Positions 52,048 to 61,246 of a DNA stretch of 64,000 bases are shown piece by piece. The stretch lies in NCBI RefSeq assembly GCF_900177425.1, contig NZ_LT840184.1, positions 685,311-749,310 on the forward strand. The letters run 5' to 3'. Every line of letters starts with the position of its first letter. The first letter of the stretch is position 1. The notes under the pieces are model-generated. The model saw only the letters and a list, made by a program, of their open reading frames with translations, was not told where the DNA came from and searched no databases. The stretch is from Paenibacillus uliginis N3/975 (GTDB lineage Bacteria > Bacillota > Bacilli > Paenibacillales > Paenibacillaceae). The position numbers and the translations under genes were made by a program.

Positions 52048-52097
52048 AGCATAAAGAAGTCCGAACTCGTTAGAAGGAGTTCGGACTTCTTTATGCT
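52048..52097. terminator. Long perfect (21-bp) bidirectional terminator
   Basis: Bases 52048-52068 pair perfectly with 52077-52097 around an 8-base loop; serves corA and the convergent gene at 52103. The stem is unusually long and lacks mismatches. Confidence 0.88.
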
Positions 52098-52102
52098 AAA
52101 CA

Positions 52103-52513
52103 CTACTTGGATTTATTAATATAGCCTTGTAATTCCGCAATATAATCACCAATAAGCGGCATATCCACGAACAGGCTTAAGATGTAACCGAGCAAACCTA
52201 GAACAACGAAAGTTCCAATCGTCATGCCGAGGCCGCGGGAGAGGCCGGCTGTAAAGTTGGTAATCATTCGTTTTTTCGGGTTCATGTAGTTCTCCACAAT
52301 GTCTATAAAGTCTGATCTTTCAAGGAAATCAGCAATTTTATCCAATCGGCTGTTCAATCTCTTGACTTCATGTCTCAATTGAAAGGGATGTTCGTCCACA
52401 TCATAAACGCCACGCTTCTGGTCAAGCACGCGGTCCCGTTCCCGCGAACGTGCATGACGCTCTGATCGATCAAAAATCCTCGGACTGCCGTTATAAGGAT
52501 TTGCTTTACTCAT
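52103..52513 (-). CDS. DUF5665-type membrane protein, 136 residues
   Basis: Starts with a charged, arginine-rich region (SERHARSRERDRVLDQ), then a helical segment (RLNSRLDKIADFLE), and a C-terminal part with NPKKRMITNFTAGLSRGLG followed by one strong membrane helix (about 95-118). This pattern fits the DUF5665 family of Firmicutes. The ATG at 52513 follows GGCGGGGAT at suitable spacing. Function unknown. Convergent with corA. Confidence 0.75.
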   Translation of the reverse strand: MSKANPYNGSPRIFDRSERHARSRERDRVLDQKRGVYDVDEHPFQLRHEVKRLNSRLDKIADFLERSDFIDIVENYMNPKKRMITNFTAGLSRGLGMTIGTFVVLGLLGYILSLFVDMPLIGDYIAELQGYINKSK

Positions 52514-52605
52514 GTCATATCCCCGCCTTCCTAAAGGGAAGCACACGGCTTCCTATAATTAAAGTTACGGCAATTTTTCACGTAGGCACAAAGTATTGGG
52601 GACTT

Positions 52606-52636
52606 AAATAAAGAAGCCAGCTATTGTCAGCTGGCT
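52606..52636 (-). terminator. Terminator of the YtxH-type gene
   Basis: AGCCAGCT and AGCTGGCT (52615-52622, 52629-52636) form a perfect 8-bp stem; on the minus strand TCTTTATTT follows. Confidence 0.7.
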
Positions 52637-52675
52637 ATTACTACTATCGCGGCTTTGGTATCTCGTCGACTTCAT

Positions 52676-53062
52676 CTATTGGCTGACGTCAGATGAAGCA
52701 TCTTTTGTCACGTTTTTGACGTCTTCAGAAGCAGTCGCTACTTCATCCGTCACATCCATCGAAGCCTGTTTAACGCTCGACATAATGTTACCGCGGCTTT
52801 CATTTACAGTTGTCATGACGTCGGAAGCCTTGCTGCTTACTGTTTTGGCAAGCTCAGTAGCCTTATCGCCAACAACGCCTGCAACATCTTTGGTTTTATC
52901 TGTAACCAGCGTGATTTTGTCTGAAAGCTCCCCACGAAGTTCTCGGCCAGGCTTCGGTGCAAACAGTAGAGCTGCTGCAGCGCCGACCAATGCACCAATA
53001 AAAGCACCCTTAAAGAAAGTTGATCCACTCTGTACCGGATGTTCTTGTTCTGTGTGATTCAT
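52676..53062 (-). CDS. YtxH-domain general stress protein
   Basis: A 128-residue protein with the YtxH core: FFKGAFIGALVGAAAALLFAPKPGRELR (membrane helix followed by the APKPGRELR turn; only the general pattern is cited), then a long Ala/Asp/Val/Lys-rich helical tail of apolipoprotein-like repeats such as SDKITLVTDKTKDVAG. In B. subtilis YtxH is a sigma-B-dependent general stress protein. The ATG at 53062 follows AAAGGAG at normal spacing. Confidence 0.85.
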   Translation of the reverse strand: MNHTEQEHPVQSGSTFFKGAFIGALVGAAAALLFAPKPGRELRGELSDKITLVTDKTKDVAGVVGDKATELAKTVSSKASDVMTTVNESRGNIMSSVKQASMDVTDEVATASEDVKNVTKDASSDVSQ

Positions 53063-53406
53063 GACCATTCACTCCTTTAGATTAATATAATTCAGTATCT
53101 CTAATCTGTTAGGATTAGATAGTTCTTCTAAAGATTTTGGCTACGAGTCCCAACAAGAATATGAAGAGTGCTGTCCTTTTCAGAGTCTTGTTTTCGATGG
53201 GGCTTGCTTATCTGGTATTTAAACGTGAGGGAAGATGATGAAACAATAAACGTGAGATATAGAGAAAGTGATGTCTATATTAGAGTATAATTGCCTGCTG
53301 ATATGTGCTCCTTTTTGTACTATAATTATTAAGCTACGTTTTAACTTAAATCTTGTCCTATGGTATGGGCAATAATATATGGATTAGTATAGAAGGAGAG
53401 AACATC
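53063..53406. other. Intergenic stretch without a convincing gene
   Basis: Divergent control region between the YtxH-type gene and the asparaginase gene. A TATAAT-like box lies near 53320 but no good -35 was found. A short frame beginning near 53161 encodes one hydrophobic helix but lacks a ribosome site. Confidence 0.5.
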
Positions 53407-54411
53407 ATGGAAACTGTTCTGGTTAAGGAATATCGTGCGGACGTCATGGAGTGCTCCCACAGTGGACATATATGTATCGTAAACGATGAGGGAAAGGTTA
53501 AGGCGTTTGCCGGCGACCCGCATTATGTCACATTCACCCGTTCTTCTGCGAAACCCCTGCAGGCTATTCCGGCCATTCGTGCGCATTTAGCAGACCGTTA
53601 TCATCTGACGGATCAGGAAATTGCCATTATGACTGCATCTCACCGAGGGGAACATGAACACCAAGAGACGCTAATCTCTATAATGGACAAGACGGGAATC
53701 GGAGAAAGCCGACTTGTATGTGCCTCGAGTTATCCGCTCGATGGTGAAACGAGAGATTCTCTAATCCGCAGTGGAGGAAATAAAAATAAGCTTTATCATA
53801 ACTGTTCAGGAAAACATTTGGGTCTGCTTGCTTATAGTCAGATGAAGGGACTTCCCCTTGCAGGGTACGAGGACCCCAATCATCCTGTACAGCAGGAAAT
53901 TCTGAGCACCATAGCGTATATGTGTGGTCTGTCGAAAGATGAAATCATACTCGGTACAGACGGCTGTGGTCTTCCGGTATTTGCATTACCCTTGCAAGCA
54001 TTGGCTACTGCTTATATGAAACTGGCTTGTCCTGATCGGATAGAGGACGAGCCGACTCGACGCGCGGTTGAAAAGATTGCACAGACGATGAATTCCCATC
54101 CCTTTATGGTGGCGGGAAGCGGAAGAGTGGATACTCTTCTGCTTCAGGATCAAAATATCGTTGCTAAAGGCGGCTTCAAAGGAGTTTACTGTTTTGGCCT
54201 GAAAAAGGAGAGACTCGGCATTACCTTCAAAATATTGGACGGCTCGGAGGAAGAATGGGGGTATATTGTAGAGTCTATCCTTGATCAACTAGGTTACGAT
54301 AACCGGGCCACAATTGATTCTTTAAGAAAAGCTTTTACGAAAGATCTGTACAATGATGGAGGTAAAAAGGTAGGCCGAGCGGAAACAGCATTCAGTTTAA
54401 ATTACGTTTGA
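53407..54411 (+). CDS. L-asparaginase of the R. etli (thermolabile) type
   Basis: A 334-residue enzyme that hydrolyses L-asparagine to aspartate and ammonia, of the family related to Rhizobium etli AsnA (PF06089), not the common bacterial type I/II. Family segments: FTRSSAKPLQAIPAIRA near 40, TASHRGEHEHQETL near 78, the conserved cysteine-containing NCSGKHLGLLA near 134 and DGCGLPVFALPL near 186, and a late KGGFKGVYCFGL. The ATG at 53407 follows AAGGAGAG. Monocistronic. Confidence 0.88.
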   Translation: METVLVKEYRADVMECSHSGHICIVNDEGKVKAFAGDPHYVTFTRSSAKPLQAIPAIRAHLADRYHLTDQEIAIMTASHRGEHEHQETLISIMDKTGIGESRLVCASSYPLDGETRDSLIRSGGNKNKLYHNCSGKHLGLLAYSQMKGLPLAGYEDPNHPVQQEILSTIAYMCGLSKDEIILGTDGCGLPVFALPLQALATAYMKLACPDRIEDEPTRRAVEKIAQTMNSHPFMVAGSGRVDTLLLQDQNIVAKGGFKGVYCFGLKKERLGITFKILDGSEEEWGYIVESILDQLGYDNRATIDSLRKAFTKDLYNDGGKKVGRAETAFSLNYV

Positions 54412-54493
54412 TGAATGCGAAGAGGTTATTTTTAAAGGAAACAGTGAGGGAGAAACAGAATTTATCGTTATTGATATGCCTTAAGAAATGATA

Positions 54494-54547
54494 CTTAAAG
54501 CCCCCACACGTCTCTCTGTAGTAGGAGAGTCGGGTGGGGGCTTTTAA
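54494..54547. terminator. Bidirectional terminator between convergent genes
   Basis: CTTAAAGCCCCCAC pairs with GTGGGGGCTTTTAAG, with an inner CTCTC/GAGAG stem. Confidence 0.9.
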
Positions 54548-54565
54548 GTAATGACAAAGACGTGA

Positions 54566-54790
54566 TCAATTTCCACGCAGGCGTCCCAACTCGGATACGA
54601 GCGCTTCAACCTCGGATATGCTCAATGTGTTCTTGCTCATAACCATATCATACAAATCACGTATATCTTCATATTGATCCTTGGAGAAGGCCGAGGCCTG
54701 CATAGCAGCCGCTGAAGCCATGCGTAGCTTTAATTTGATTTGTTCGATCATATACTCAATGTTTTCCTGAGATTTCTCATTTAGATCCAT
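54566..54790 (-). CDS. DUF1128 (YfkK-type) protein, 74 residues
   Basis: Small, helical, cytosolic protein: MDLNEKSQENIEYMIEQI, then AAAMQASAFSKDQYEDIRDL and MSKNTLSISEVEALVSELG. This is the DUF1128/YfkK family, conserved in Bacillales, with no known function. The ATG at 54790 follows AGAGGAAT; an in-frame ATG twelve bases upstream is possible. Confidence 0.82.
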   Translation of the reverse strand: MDLNEKSQENIEYMIEQIKLKLRMASAAAMQASAFSKDQYEDIRDLYDMVMSKNTLSISEVEALVSELGRLRGN

Positions 54791-54974
54791 GATTGGCACC
54801 ATTCCTCTCACTTGATAACGAGTTTACGTCCTGTATTGTACCATGTTGCTGCCAGACGAACCAATGTTTTTGCCACAGTGCTCCGGTTAGGGTAAAATCA
54901 GGGAAACTACGGATTCGCAGATTATAGTGAGATTCGCAGCAAACACAACACATATACCGTGAAGGGGGAAGGCA

Positions 54975-55514
54975 ATGGGCGATTATGTGGGTTTTCAACA
55001 GGCTCCGCCTGTGACGAAAACCAAATTGTCGGGAGAGCAGCTGCAAAGTTTTTTTACAGGCATATCTCAGCAGCATTCAATGGACCAAGTTACATTTTTA
55101 TGTATCGGGACTGACCGTTCAACAGGTGATGCGCTAGGACCACTGACAGGAAGCAGACTGCTAGAATATGGATTTCCGCACGTTATCGGCACACTTTCCG
55201 ACCCTTGTGACGCTTGTAATCTGGAGACCAAGCTGCAGGACATTCCGAAAGGAAGTACTGTAATTGCGATTGATGCTTGCTTGGGCCAGTCTTCCTCCGT
55301 TAGCTTTTTCTTTGGATCTGCAGGTCCGATCCATCCAGCCCAGTCTGTGGGCAAGCCGCTTCCTTCGGTTGGTCACTACAGTATAGCTGCGGTTGTTAAT
55401 GTACAGGGGCCTAAGCCTTACTGGACTTTGCAGGTTACTTCTCTTCATCTGGTTATGACAATGGCCGAAGAAATCGCACATGCTGCCGCATCCGCCTTTG
55501 GCCTTAGTACTTGA
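54975..55514 (+). CDS. yyaC: Spore protease YyaC
   Basis: A 179-residue protein of the YyaC family, related in fold to the GPR spore protease and hydrogenase-maturation proteases. The core VTFLCIGTDRSTGDALGPLTG (first part at about 40-58), then VIAIDACLG near 95 and GLFxxPxG-like VGHYSIAAVVNVQG near 133 are seen. It is expressed during sporulation in B. subtilis, which supports a spore-forming host. The ATG follows AAGGGGGAAG. Confidence 0.88.
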   Translation: MGDYVGFQQAPPVTKTKLSGEQLQSFFTGISQQHSMDQVTFLCIGTDRSTGDALGPLTGSRLLEYGFPHVIGTLSDPCDACNLETKLQDIPKGSTVIAIDACLGQSSSVSFFFGSAGPIHPAQSVGKPLPSVGHYSIAAVVNVQGPKPYWTLQVTSLHLVMTMAEEIAHAAASAFGLST

Positions 55515-55621
55515 GACAGGCGTTTCAGCAGGGCTGGTTTATGGTTTAATAATAGTACATCTTTATAAAACCATAGGTACTTTAACGAAGTGCCTATCTA
55601 TAGAAAGAAGGGTAGCGTGTA

Positions 55622-56413
55622 ATGGAAAAAGTAAAATGCAACGGCAATACGATATGTTATCTGGAACAGGGACACGGAGAGCCGGTTATTTTGCTTCATG
55701 GTTATTGCGGAAGCTCTTCTTACTGGGAACAGGTACTGCCATATTTGAACGGTTACCGGGTCATTGTACCGGATCTTCGAGGTCATGGACGTTCTGACGC
55801 ACCGGTGGGACCTTATACCATTGAACAAATGGCTGATGACGTATTGCTGCTGATGGATGAGCTGGATATTCAGAAGGCAACGCTGCTTGGACATTCTCTC
55901 GGTGGCTACATTACGCTGTCATTTGTTCAGCGATACACTTCGCGGTTGAATGCGTGTGGCCTGATTCACTCTACAGGTTACCCGGATTCGGATGAAGCCA
56001 AGGAGAAGAGAGTGAAGGCAGTAAGCGTCATTCAGGGAGAAGGAATTACAAACTTTGTGGACGGGCTCATTCCTGGCTTATTTGCTCCTGGAATGGAGAA
56101 TAGAAAACCGGAATGCATTCAGAAAGCGAAAGAAATCGGATATTTAACGCCACCGCAAGGAGCAATCGGCGCAGCGCTTGCGATGCGTGAGCGGCCTGAC
56201 CGGAGGGATGTACTTTCTTCAACAACACTTCCTGTTCTGCTTATTGCAGGAGAGAAAGACGGCCTCATACCGTCAGAGCGTGTCTTTACAACAGACCACA
56301 CGAACGTAACCCAGAGTGTAATTAAAGAAGCGGGTCACATGAGCATGATGGAAGAACCAGAGGAGCTGGGGAAAGTCATTCATTCATTTTTAGATCATGT
56401 TCATTCGTCTTAA
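55622..56413 (+). CDS. Alpha/beta hydrolase
   Basis: A 263-residue hydrolase of the alpha/beta fold. The oxyanion-hole motif is LLHGYCGSS (about 24-32), the nucleophile elbow is GHSLGG (S94 region), the acid is probably in AGEKDGLIP and the catalytic His is in EAGHMSMMEEP near 240. Substrate unknown; similar proteins are esterases or lactonases. GAAGGGTAG lies ahead of the ATG. Single gene with its own terminator. Confidence 0.87.
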   Translation: MEKVKCNGNTICYLEQGHGEPVILLHGYCGSSSYWEQVLPYLNGYRVIVPDLRGHGRSDAPVGPYTIEQMADDVLLLMDELDIQKATLLGHSLGGYITLSFVQRYTSRLNACGLIHSTGYPDSDEAKEKRVKAVSVIQGEGITNFVDGLIPGLFAPGMENRKPECIQKAKEIGYLTPPQGAIGAALAMRERPDRRDVLSSTTLPVLLIAGEKDGLIPSERVFTTDHTNVTQSVIKEAGHMSMMEEPEELGKVIHSFLDHVHSS

Positions 56414-56444
56414 ACATCATATAAGCACGGATTAAAGAGCTATA

Positions 56445-56473
56445 GCCGGAGGAGAAGAGCCTCTGGCTTTTTC
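56445..56473 (+). terminator. Terminator after the hydrolase gene
   Basis: AGCCGGAGG (56445-56453) pairs with CCTCTGGCT (56461-56469) with one wobble, followed by TTTTT. Confidence 0.85.
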
Positions 56474-56575
56474 GTGGTAATGAAGGGGGATTGCTGGTAC
56501 TGGTAATATGATGGCTGATCTTTTACAATCTATCTAGATTGAAATAACAGATTAGTCAAGAAATGGGGAAGCGGA

Positions 56576-57253
56576 ATGTATCGGAAAGATTATCTCCTCC
56601 GTCTTGTGGAGGAAATGACGCAGATGATATCCAAAGTATTTGGCTTAAAGCAGCAGAAAAAGCATAACGAGGCTCTTTTGGAAATTAACGAAATGCTGAG
56701 CCGCCAATTCCGTCTCAATTCCAAATTGTTGAAATCATTGTCAGCAGAAGATATCGTTCAGCTGTTCCACAGCGGTGGGGTCGTTGAGGCCGATAAGCTG
56801 CAAAGTACGGCAAGGCTGTTGGAGGAAGAAGCTGATATTTATCTTGATATGGATCGGCTGGAGGATGGGAATACTCTGTTGGTAAAGGCTCTTCATTTAT
56901 ACTTATCCGCTTCTATGCATGGTGGAGATCGACATATACTGGACATGCCGCGCCGGATCAATGAACTTCTGGAACGTGTACGCCCCCATGGTTTGCCTAA
57001 CGAGACGGAACGCCTTTTATTTACTTACACGGAAAGAGAAGGTGAATATGCGGCTGCGGAGGACAGCCTCTACCGGCTTCTGCAACGAGAAGCGGTAGAT
57101 TATCGGGAGGGAAGGCTTTTTTATGAACGTCTTCTGGCCGTAGATAAGGATGAGTTGGAACGGGGAAGACTTCCTATAACGGAAGTTCAGGAAGGACTTG
57201 AAGAACTGAAACTGCGTTATTCTCATGTAACGCAGTCCCAGAACCCCTATTAA
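56576..57253 (+). CDS. DUF6483-type helical protein
   Basis: A 225-residue, all-helical cytosolic protein resembling TPR-like superhelices, starting MYRKDYLLRLVEEMTQMISK. That N-terminal signature (YxxDYxLRxIExxxxxxxxxL) is typical of the DUF6483 family of Firmicutes. No catalytic motifs. GGGGAAGCGG precedes the ATG. Lies ahead of a methyltransferase gene, spaced by 61 bases, possibly co-transcribed. Confidence 0.75.
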   Translation: MYRKDYLLRLVEEMTQMISKVFGLKQQKKHNEALLEINEMLSRQFRLNSKLLKSLSAEDIVQLFHSGGVVEADKLQSTARLLEEEADIYLDMDRLEDGNTLLVKALHLYLSASMHGGDRHILDMPRRINELLERVRPHGLPNETERLLFTYTEREGEYAAAEDSLYRLLQREAVDYREGRLFYERLLAVDKDELERGRLPITEVQEGLEELKLRYSHVTQSQNPY

Positions 57254-57314
57254 TGGTTCTCTGCTTTCAAGTCACCTGATTGGGCAGCATTGACCGGAGA
57301 TGTTATCATAAATA

Positions 57315-58529
57315 ATGTGGTTTAACGGGCTGCAAATACAACATGAAAGTGAGATGTACCTTTTGGATGCACTGCGTAAACTTGTTCACCAAATCATTGA
57401 TAACACATCATTGATTACGGCCATCCTCAGCCAGCTGCGTAAGCGGGAAGGGGTTTCTTATACGAAGGTGACGGTCAAACCCGTCGAATTGAAAAACAAG
57501 CTTCATTATCAGTTTGCCTATTTTTCTGGAAACAAGGTGACACATCAGAACGTGCCCTCCGATGAAGCGGAGGCTGCTCTGATCAAGCTTTTGGAAGAGA
57601 CGTTCCGTCAAGCGATTATCTGTACACCGGAAGCAGACTATCAAGTGCTTATATCCAAAAAGTACAAGGTGTCTATTCTGACCAAGTCACCAACTAAAAC
57701 TCAAAGTGACTTGGCCCACAATCGTAAAAAAACGTATGTGCTTGAAGAAGGTACACCTGTTCCATTTTTGGTGGAGCTCGGTATTATGAACGATGAGGGT
57801 AAAGTTTTTGCTCGGAAGTACGATAAGTTTAAGCAGATCAATCGTTTTCTGGAAATGGTAGAAGATGTACTCCCTCATCTGCCAGAAGATCGGCCGCTCA
57901 CCATTGTTGATTTTGGCTGTGGTAAATCGTATCTTACGTTTGCACTTTATCATTATTTGGCGGTCACCGCACGAAGATCGCTGAAAATTGTCGGATTGGA
58001 TCTAAAGGCGGATGTTATCGAACACTGCAGTTTGCTGGCAAAAAAGCTGAATTACTCGCAATTGCGGTTTCTTGTCGGCGACATCGCGGATTATGATGAA
58101 TTAGAGCAGGTCGATATGGTAGTAACGCTTCATGCCTGTGACACGGCAACGGATGCCGCCTTGGAAAAAGCAGTACGCTGGGGTGCGTCTGTTATTCTAT
58201 CGGTTCCTTGCTGTCAGCATGAGTTGTTCTCCCAGGTGAACAGTCCTGTGATGGAGCCGCTCCTGTCGCATGGAATTTTGAAGGAACGCTTCTCGGCGCT
58301 CGCAACTGATGCGATCCGTGCTAAGCTGCTTGATTTGATGGGTTACCGTACTCAACTGCTAGAGTTTATTGATTTGGAGCATACTCCGAAAAACATTTTG
58401 ATTCGTGCGGTCAAGGGAACAGCTGGAGATAAAAATAAACTATGGCAGGAATATACGGCGTTTAGGGACTTCCTTAGTGCTTCGCCGTATTTGGAAAATG
58501 CATGCCGAGATTTGCTACCGAAGTCTTGA
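57315..58529 (+). CDS. SAM-dependent methyltransferase (Methyltransf_32 type)
   Basis: A 404-residue protein with an N-terminal extension of about 180 residues and a class I methyltransferase domain. Motif I VDFGCGKSYLTFALY lies near 197, motif II IVGLDLKADVIEHC near 225, and VVTLHACDTATDAAL near 272, then VLSVPCCQHEL, a Cys-Cys motif typical of the RNA/protein-modifying Methyltransf_32 group. The target is unknown. Start uncertain: the ATG at 57315 has a poorly spaced GGAG; an in-frame ATG at 57354 is the alternative. Confidence 0.82.
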   Translation: MWFNGLQIQHESEMYLLDALRKLVHQIIDNTSLITAILSQLRKREGVSYTKVTVKPVELKNKLHYQFAYFSGNKVTHQNVPSDEAEAALIKLLEETFRQAIICTPEADYQVLISKKYKVSILTKSPTKTQSDLAHNRKKTYVLEEGTPVPFLVELGIMNDEGKVFARKYDKFKQINRFLEMVEDVLPHLPEDRPLTIVDFGCGKSYLTFALYHYLAVTARRSLKIVGLDLKADVIEHCSLLAKKLNYSQLRFLVGDIADYDELEQVDMVVTLHACDTATDAALEKAVRWGASVILSVPCCQHELFSQVNSPVMEPLLSHGILKERFSALATDAIRAKLLDLMGYRTQLLEFIDLEHTPKNILIRAVKGTAGDKNKLWQEYTAFRDFLSASPYLENACRDLLPKS

Positions 58530-58562
58530 TAGGAATAAGCTCACCTACAATTCTGATAGGTT

Positions 58563-58613
58563 AAACGGTCCGGCCTTGGAGTGTAGGCTCCAAAGGTGCG
58601 AACCGTTTTTTTT
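58563..58613 (+). terminator. Terminator after the methyltransferase gene
   Basis: AAACGGT pairs with ACCGTTT and an inner CTTGGAG/CTCCAA stem supports it; a run of eight T follows. Confidence 0.88.
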
Positions 58614-58807
58614 GCATGATCAGGTCAGCCAGAGATTTCTGGATGGCCTATTTTTTGTGGGGATCCCTGTTAAGTAACGCCACACCGCGCTTTGGTAGAT
58701 TCGTCTGGTAAGTACGGTGGTTTGCACAAATAGATGTTCAGGGAATACATTGTTTGCTGCTCGACCACAATGGGGAGGTATCCCACTTTGGAAAGGGCGA
58801 AAGGGTA

Positions 58808-61189
58808 ATGACAAACCTCCTTGTTCGACGCTGTGGAATAATAATGCTGATACTAGTAATGGGTATGTCCAGCCTGAAAGCAGGTCTGTTTTTTGATGAG
58901 GATTTACATGGAGTAAGTATCATGTGGGGAATATCCTGCATGCTGTTGACTGCTGGATATGTACTTACCGGCAATAAGCCCCGCTTCTTGAAGCAGCACA
59001 AAACCCCCCTCTTTCCTCTTCTAGTGTGCGTTGGTGGAATAGTAATCATCTATATATGGCATGGGATGAACGGTTCGATATCCGCAGAGGGTACAGGAAA
59101 TGAGATTATACGCTGGGGCTTGTTCGGATCGGTTGGAACTGCTCTCTGGATGGCTAGCAGAGAGCAGGAAGGAGGAAGAATGCTGCGTTTGGTGTGGCAT
59201 ATGACGGGGTTAATTCTATGCGGCAGCGCTTTGCTGGCCGTATATGGATTGGTGGATTTGCCGCACGCGTTCTTTCGTTCGGTTAATCTTGAGGTAAGTG
59301 CAACCGGCGCGAGGCTGGGCGGCCTGCTGCAATACCCGAATACGTTCGGGGCAGTGATGGCCGCATTTCTCCTCGAGCGGCTGTTTGCACTGCCCGCCGC
59401 GCTCCGGGGGCGGGCAAGCCCGCTTCGCGCCGCGGCAGCACTGCTGCCGCTCGCGCCCTACACCGCCGCGCTGCTCCTGACGGAGTCGCGCGGTGCCTGG
59501 CTTGCGGCCGCACTGGCGTGCGCGGCCGGTCTGGCCGCAGAGCGGCGCTGGGCAGCGCCGCTCTTGGCGGCAAGTGCCGCGCCCGTCGCAGGCGCGGCAC
59601 TGCTCTATCGCCAGCTGGCTGATGTCCAGCTGGCTCCGGCGGTGCTGCCCGGCCTGCTATGGCTGGCCGGGCTTTGGGCCGGCAGCGTGCTCGCCGGCCT
59701 GCTACTGTGGCGGGGGCTGCGCAGCTCTTCACGCCCAGCCCCTGTCTCTGCCCCCGACACCATCGCCGGCCGGCCTCATGACAAAGCTCTTAACCTGCCA
59801 TCCGTCATCATCCAGGGTACTGCCCCCGATCAGGTTCTCGTCCCCGCCGACAGACTGTCCACCGATACCGCTCAAGGCACCGTAAGCGACACTACCGCCA
59901 GCACGTCTCTTGGCAATGGCTGCGGCGCTGCGTCCGGTATCATCTCCGTCCCGGCTTCTGTCACTGGCTATCGTCAGCTGGTTGTAATAATCATGTCATC
60001 GGTTCTTTATGCCATCGCTTTTGCAACGGTTCTATCACGTGTAAAGGCCCGCCTCGTAGGCGGAGCAGAGACGATGAGTGCCCGTCAATTGATGTACCAG
60101 GATGCTTGGGGATTGTTCTCATCAGCGCCTTGGCTTGGACGCGGTGGTGACACATGGCGACTTTCATACCGCTCCATTCAATCACAGCCTTACGTCGGGG
60201 CTGAAGTGCACAGCGGATACATCGATTTGCTGCTAAATACCGGAGTGATTGGTTCACTTATGGTATTCATTTTATTGCTGATGTCGGCAATTCGATTAAG
60301 AACAACTTGTCCGCCTTTGGTGCCTTCTCTTTCCGTTCTGATGATTCACAGCATCATTGACTTTGATTGGAGTTTTGGACTGGTGTGGCTTCTTATACTT
60401 TGGCTGGCAGCCATGGGAGCGGGGCAGACCAGCAGAGAGGCCTCACAAGCAGCAGTCTTGAAACGTACGACGGAAGTATCCCGTACATCCCGTTTTCGTC
60501 TGATCTTCTTCATCCGAAAATTCCGTTGGCACCATGTTCTCTTTATAACAGGTATGGTATGTCTAACGGCATGGACGGCTCTTGCTTCATCCTATTGGAT
60601 GGGAAACCGCTATTACGAACAGGCGCTATACACAGCAAATAGGGAAGAACGCAAGCAGCTTCTGAAGACTTCGATACGCTGGAACCCTGTTTCACCAGAA
60701 GCAGCTGCACTGCTCGCAGAGCTGCTACCAGCGAAGGAAGCGGCTGACCTGCTGAATCGAAGTCTCGCCCGCTCACCGGGACATCCGGCACTCACTTGGC
60801 AGATGGCCGAATTACATGCGATGAGCGGAAATTCCAGACAGGCGGCTGTATGGTATAAGATCAGTATAGACAGAGACCGTCATCATACGGTGAAGCAGAC
60901 TCGAGCGATTCTCTCCCTGGCTCAAATGGCCCGAAACCAGTGGGCTTCGGGAAAAAACAGAGCTGCTATACACACGACTTATTCCGCTTTGGAGATTTAC
61001 GATTTGTATCGACAATCGGTAGAAGTGATGGCAAGAAATCCTCTTGTCAGAAATGATAGGGATTTCAGAATGACGATTCAAGCCGAGCAGGAAGGAAGGA
61101 AATTGAAGCAACGGATTGCGGAATCCAATCTTCGAATAAACGCTAACGCGATGGACATTCCCGTACTGCTCACGCCCAATACGAGATGA
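58808..61189 (+). CDS. O-antigen ligase-family (Wzy_C) membrane protein with C-terminal TPR-like region
   Basis: A 793-residue protein with about a dozen membrane helices, most of the first 600 residues. The Wzy_C/O-antigen-ligase loop LGRGGDTWRLSY followed by VGAEVHSGYIDLLLNTGVIG is present, with the conserved His. A polar, low-complexity insert (about 315-400) splits the helix array. Residues from about 615 on contain TPR-like helices (LLKTSIRWNPVSPEAAALL). Gram-positive relatives are involved in surface glycan assembly or spore/cell-wall polymers; the donor is unknown. The ATG at 58808 follows AAAGGG. A GC-rich, Ala-rich block lies inside (59300-59750). Confidence 0.8.
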   Translation: MTNLLVRRCGIIMLILVMGMSSLKAGLFFDEDLHGVSIMWGISCMLLTAGYVLTGNKPRFLKQHKTPLFPLLVCVGGIVIIYIWHGMNGSISAEGTGNEIIRWGLFGSVGTALWMASREQEGGRMLRLVWHMTGLILCGSALLAVYGLVDLPHAFFRSVNLEVSATGARLGGLLQYPNTFGAVMAAFLLERLFALPAALRGRASPLRAAAALLPLAPYTAALLLTESRGAWLAAALACAAGLAAERRWAAPLLAASAAPVAGAALLYRQLADVQLAPAVLPGLLWLAGLWAGSVLAGLLLWRGLRSSSRPAPVSAPDTIAGRPHDKALNLPSVIIQGTAPDQVLVPADRLSTDTAQGTVSDTTASTSLGNGCGAASGIISVPASVTGYRQLVVIIMSSVLYAIAFATVLSRVKARLVGGAETMSARQLMYQDAWGLFSSAPWLGRGGDTWRLSYRSIQSQPYVGAEVHSGYIDLLLNTGVIGSLMVFILLLMSAIRLRTTCPPLVPSLSVLMIHSIIDFDWSFGLVWLLILWLAAMGAGQTSREASQAAVLKRTTEVSRTSRFRLIFFIRKFRWHHVLFITGMVCLTAWTALASSYWMGNRYYEQALYTANREERKQLLKTSIRWNPVSPEAAALLAELLPAKEAADLLNRSLARSPGHPALTWQMAELHAMSGNSRQAAVWYKISIDRDRHHTVKQTRAILSLAQMARNQWASGKNRAAIHTTYSALEIYDLYRQSVEVMARNPLVRNDRDFRMTIQAEQEGRKLKQRIAESNLRINANAMDIPVLLTPNTR
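59300..59750 (+). other. GC-rich island inside the O-antigen ligase gene
   Basis: Compared with the roughly 48-50 percent GC around it, this stretch is visibly far richer (runs such as GCGCCGCGGCAGCA) and encodes Ala/Leu/Gly-rich membrane helices. The frame stays open. It also opens long spurious frames on the other strand. Confidence 0.7.
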
Positions 61190-61190
61190 T

Positions 61191-61246
61191 AAAAACCGCT
61201 AGTTATCCGCCAAAAGCATCCCTAAAGGCGGAGGCGAGCGGTTTTT
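61191..61246. terminator. Terminator that overlaps the 3' end of the convergent gene
   Basis: AAAAACCGCT (61191-61200) pairs with AGCGGTTTTT (61237-61246), with an inner CCGCC/GGCGG stem. The hairpin covers the last codons of the minus-strand gene at 61203-61517. Confidence 0.85.

Noticed and set aside
53140..53240. Short frame near 53161 encoding a single hydrophobic helix
   Set aside because: No ribosome binding site at either the ATG or the upstream TTG; cannot be separated from chance.
59283..59885. Overlapping frames of 130-150 codons on both strands inside the O-antigen ligase gene
   Set aside because: High GC removes stop codons by chance; products are Arg/Ala/Pro-rich low-complexity, and the ligase frame is supported by domain matches.
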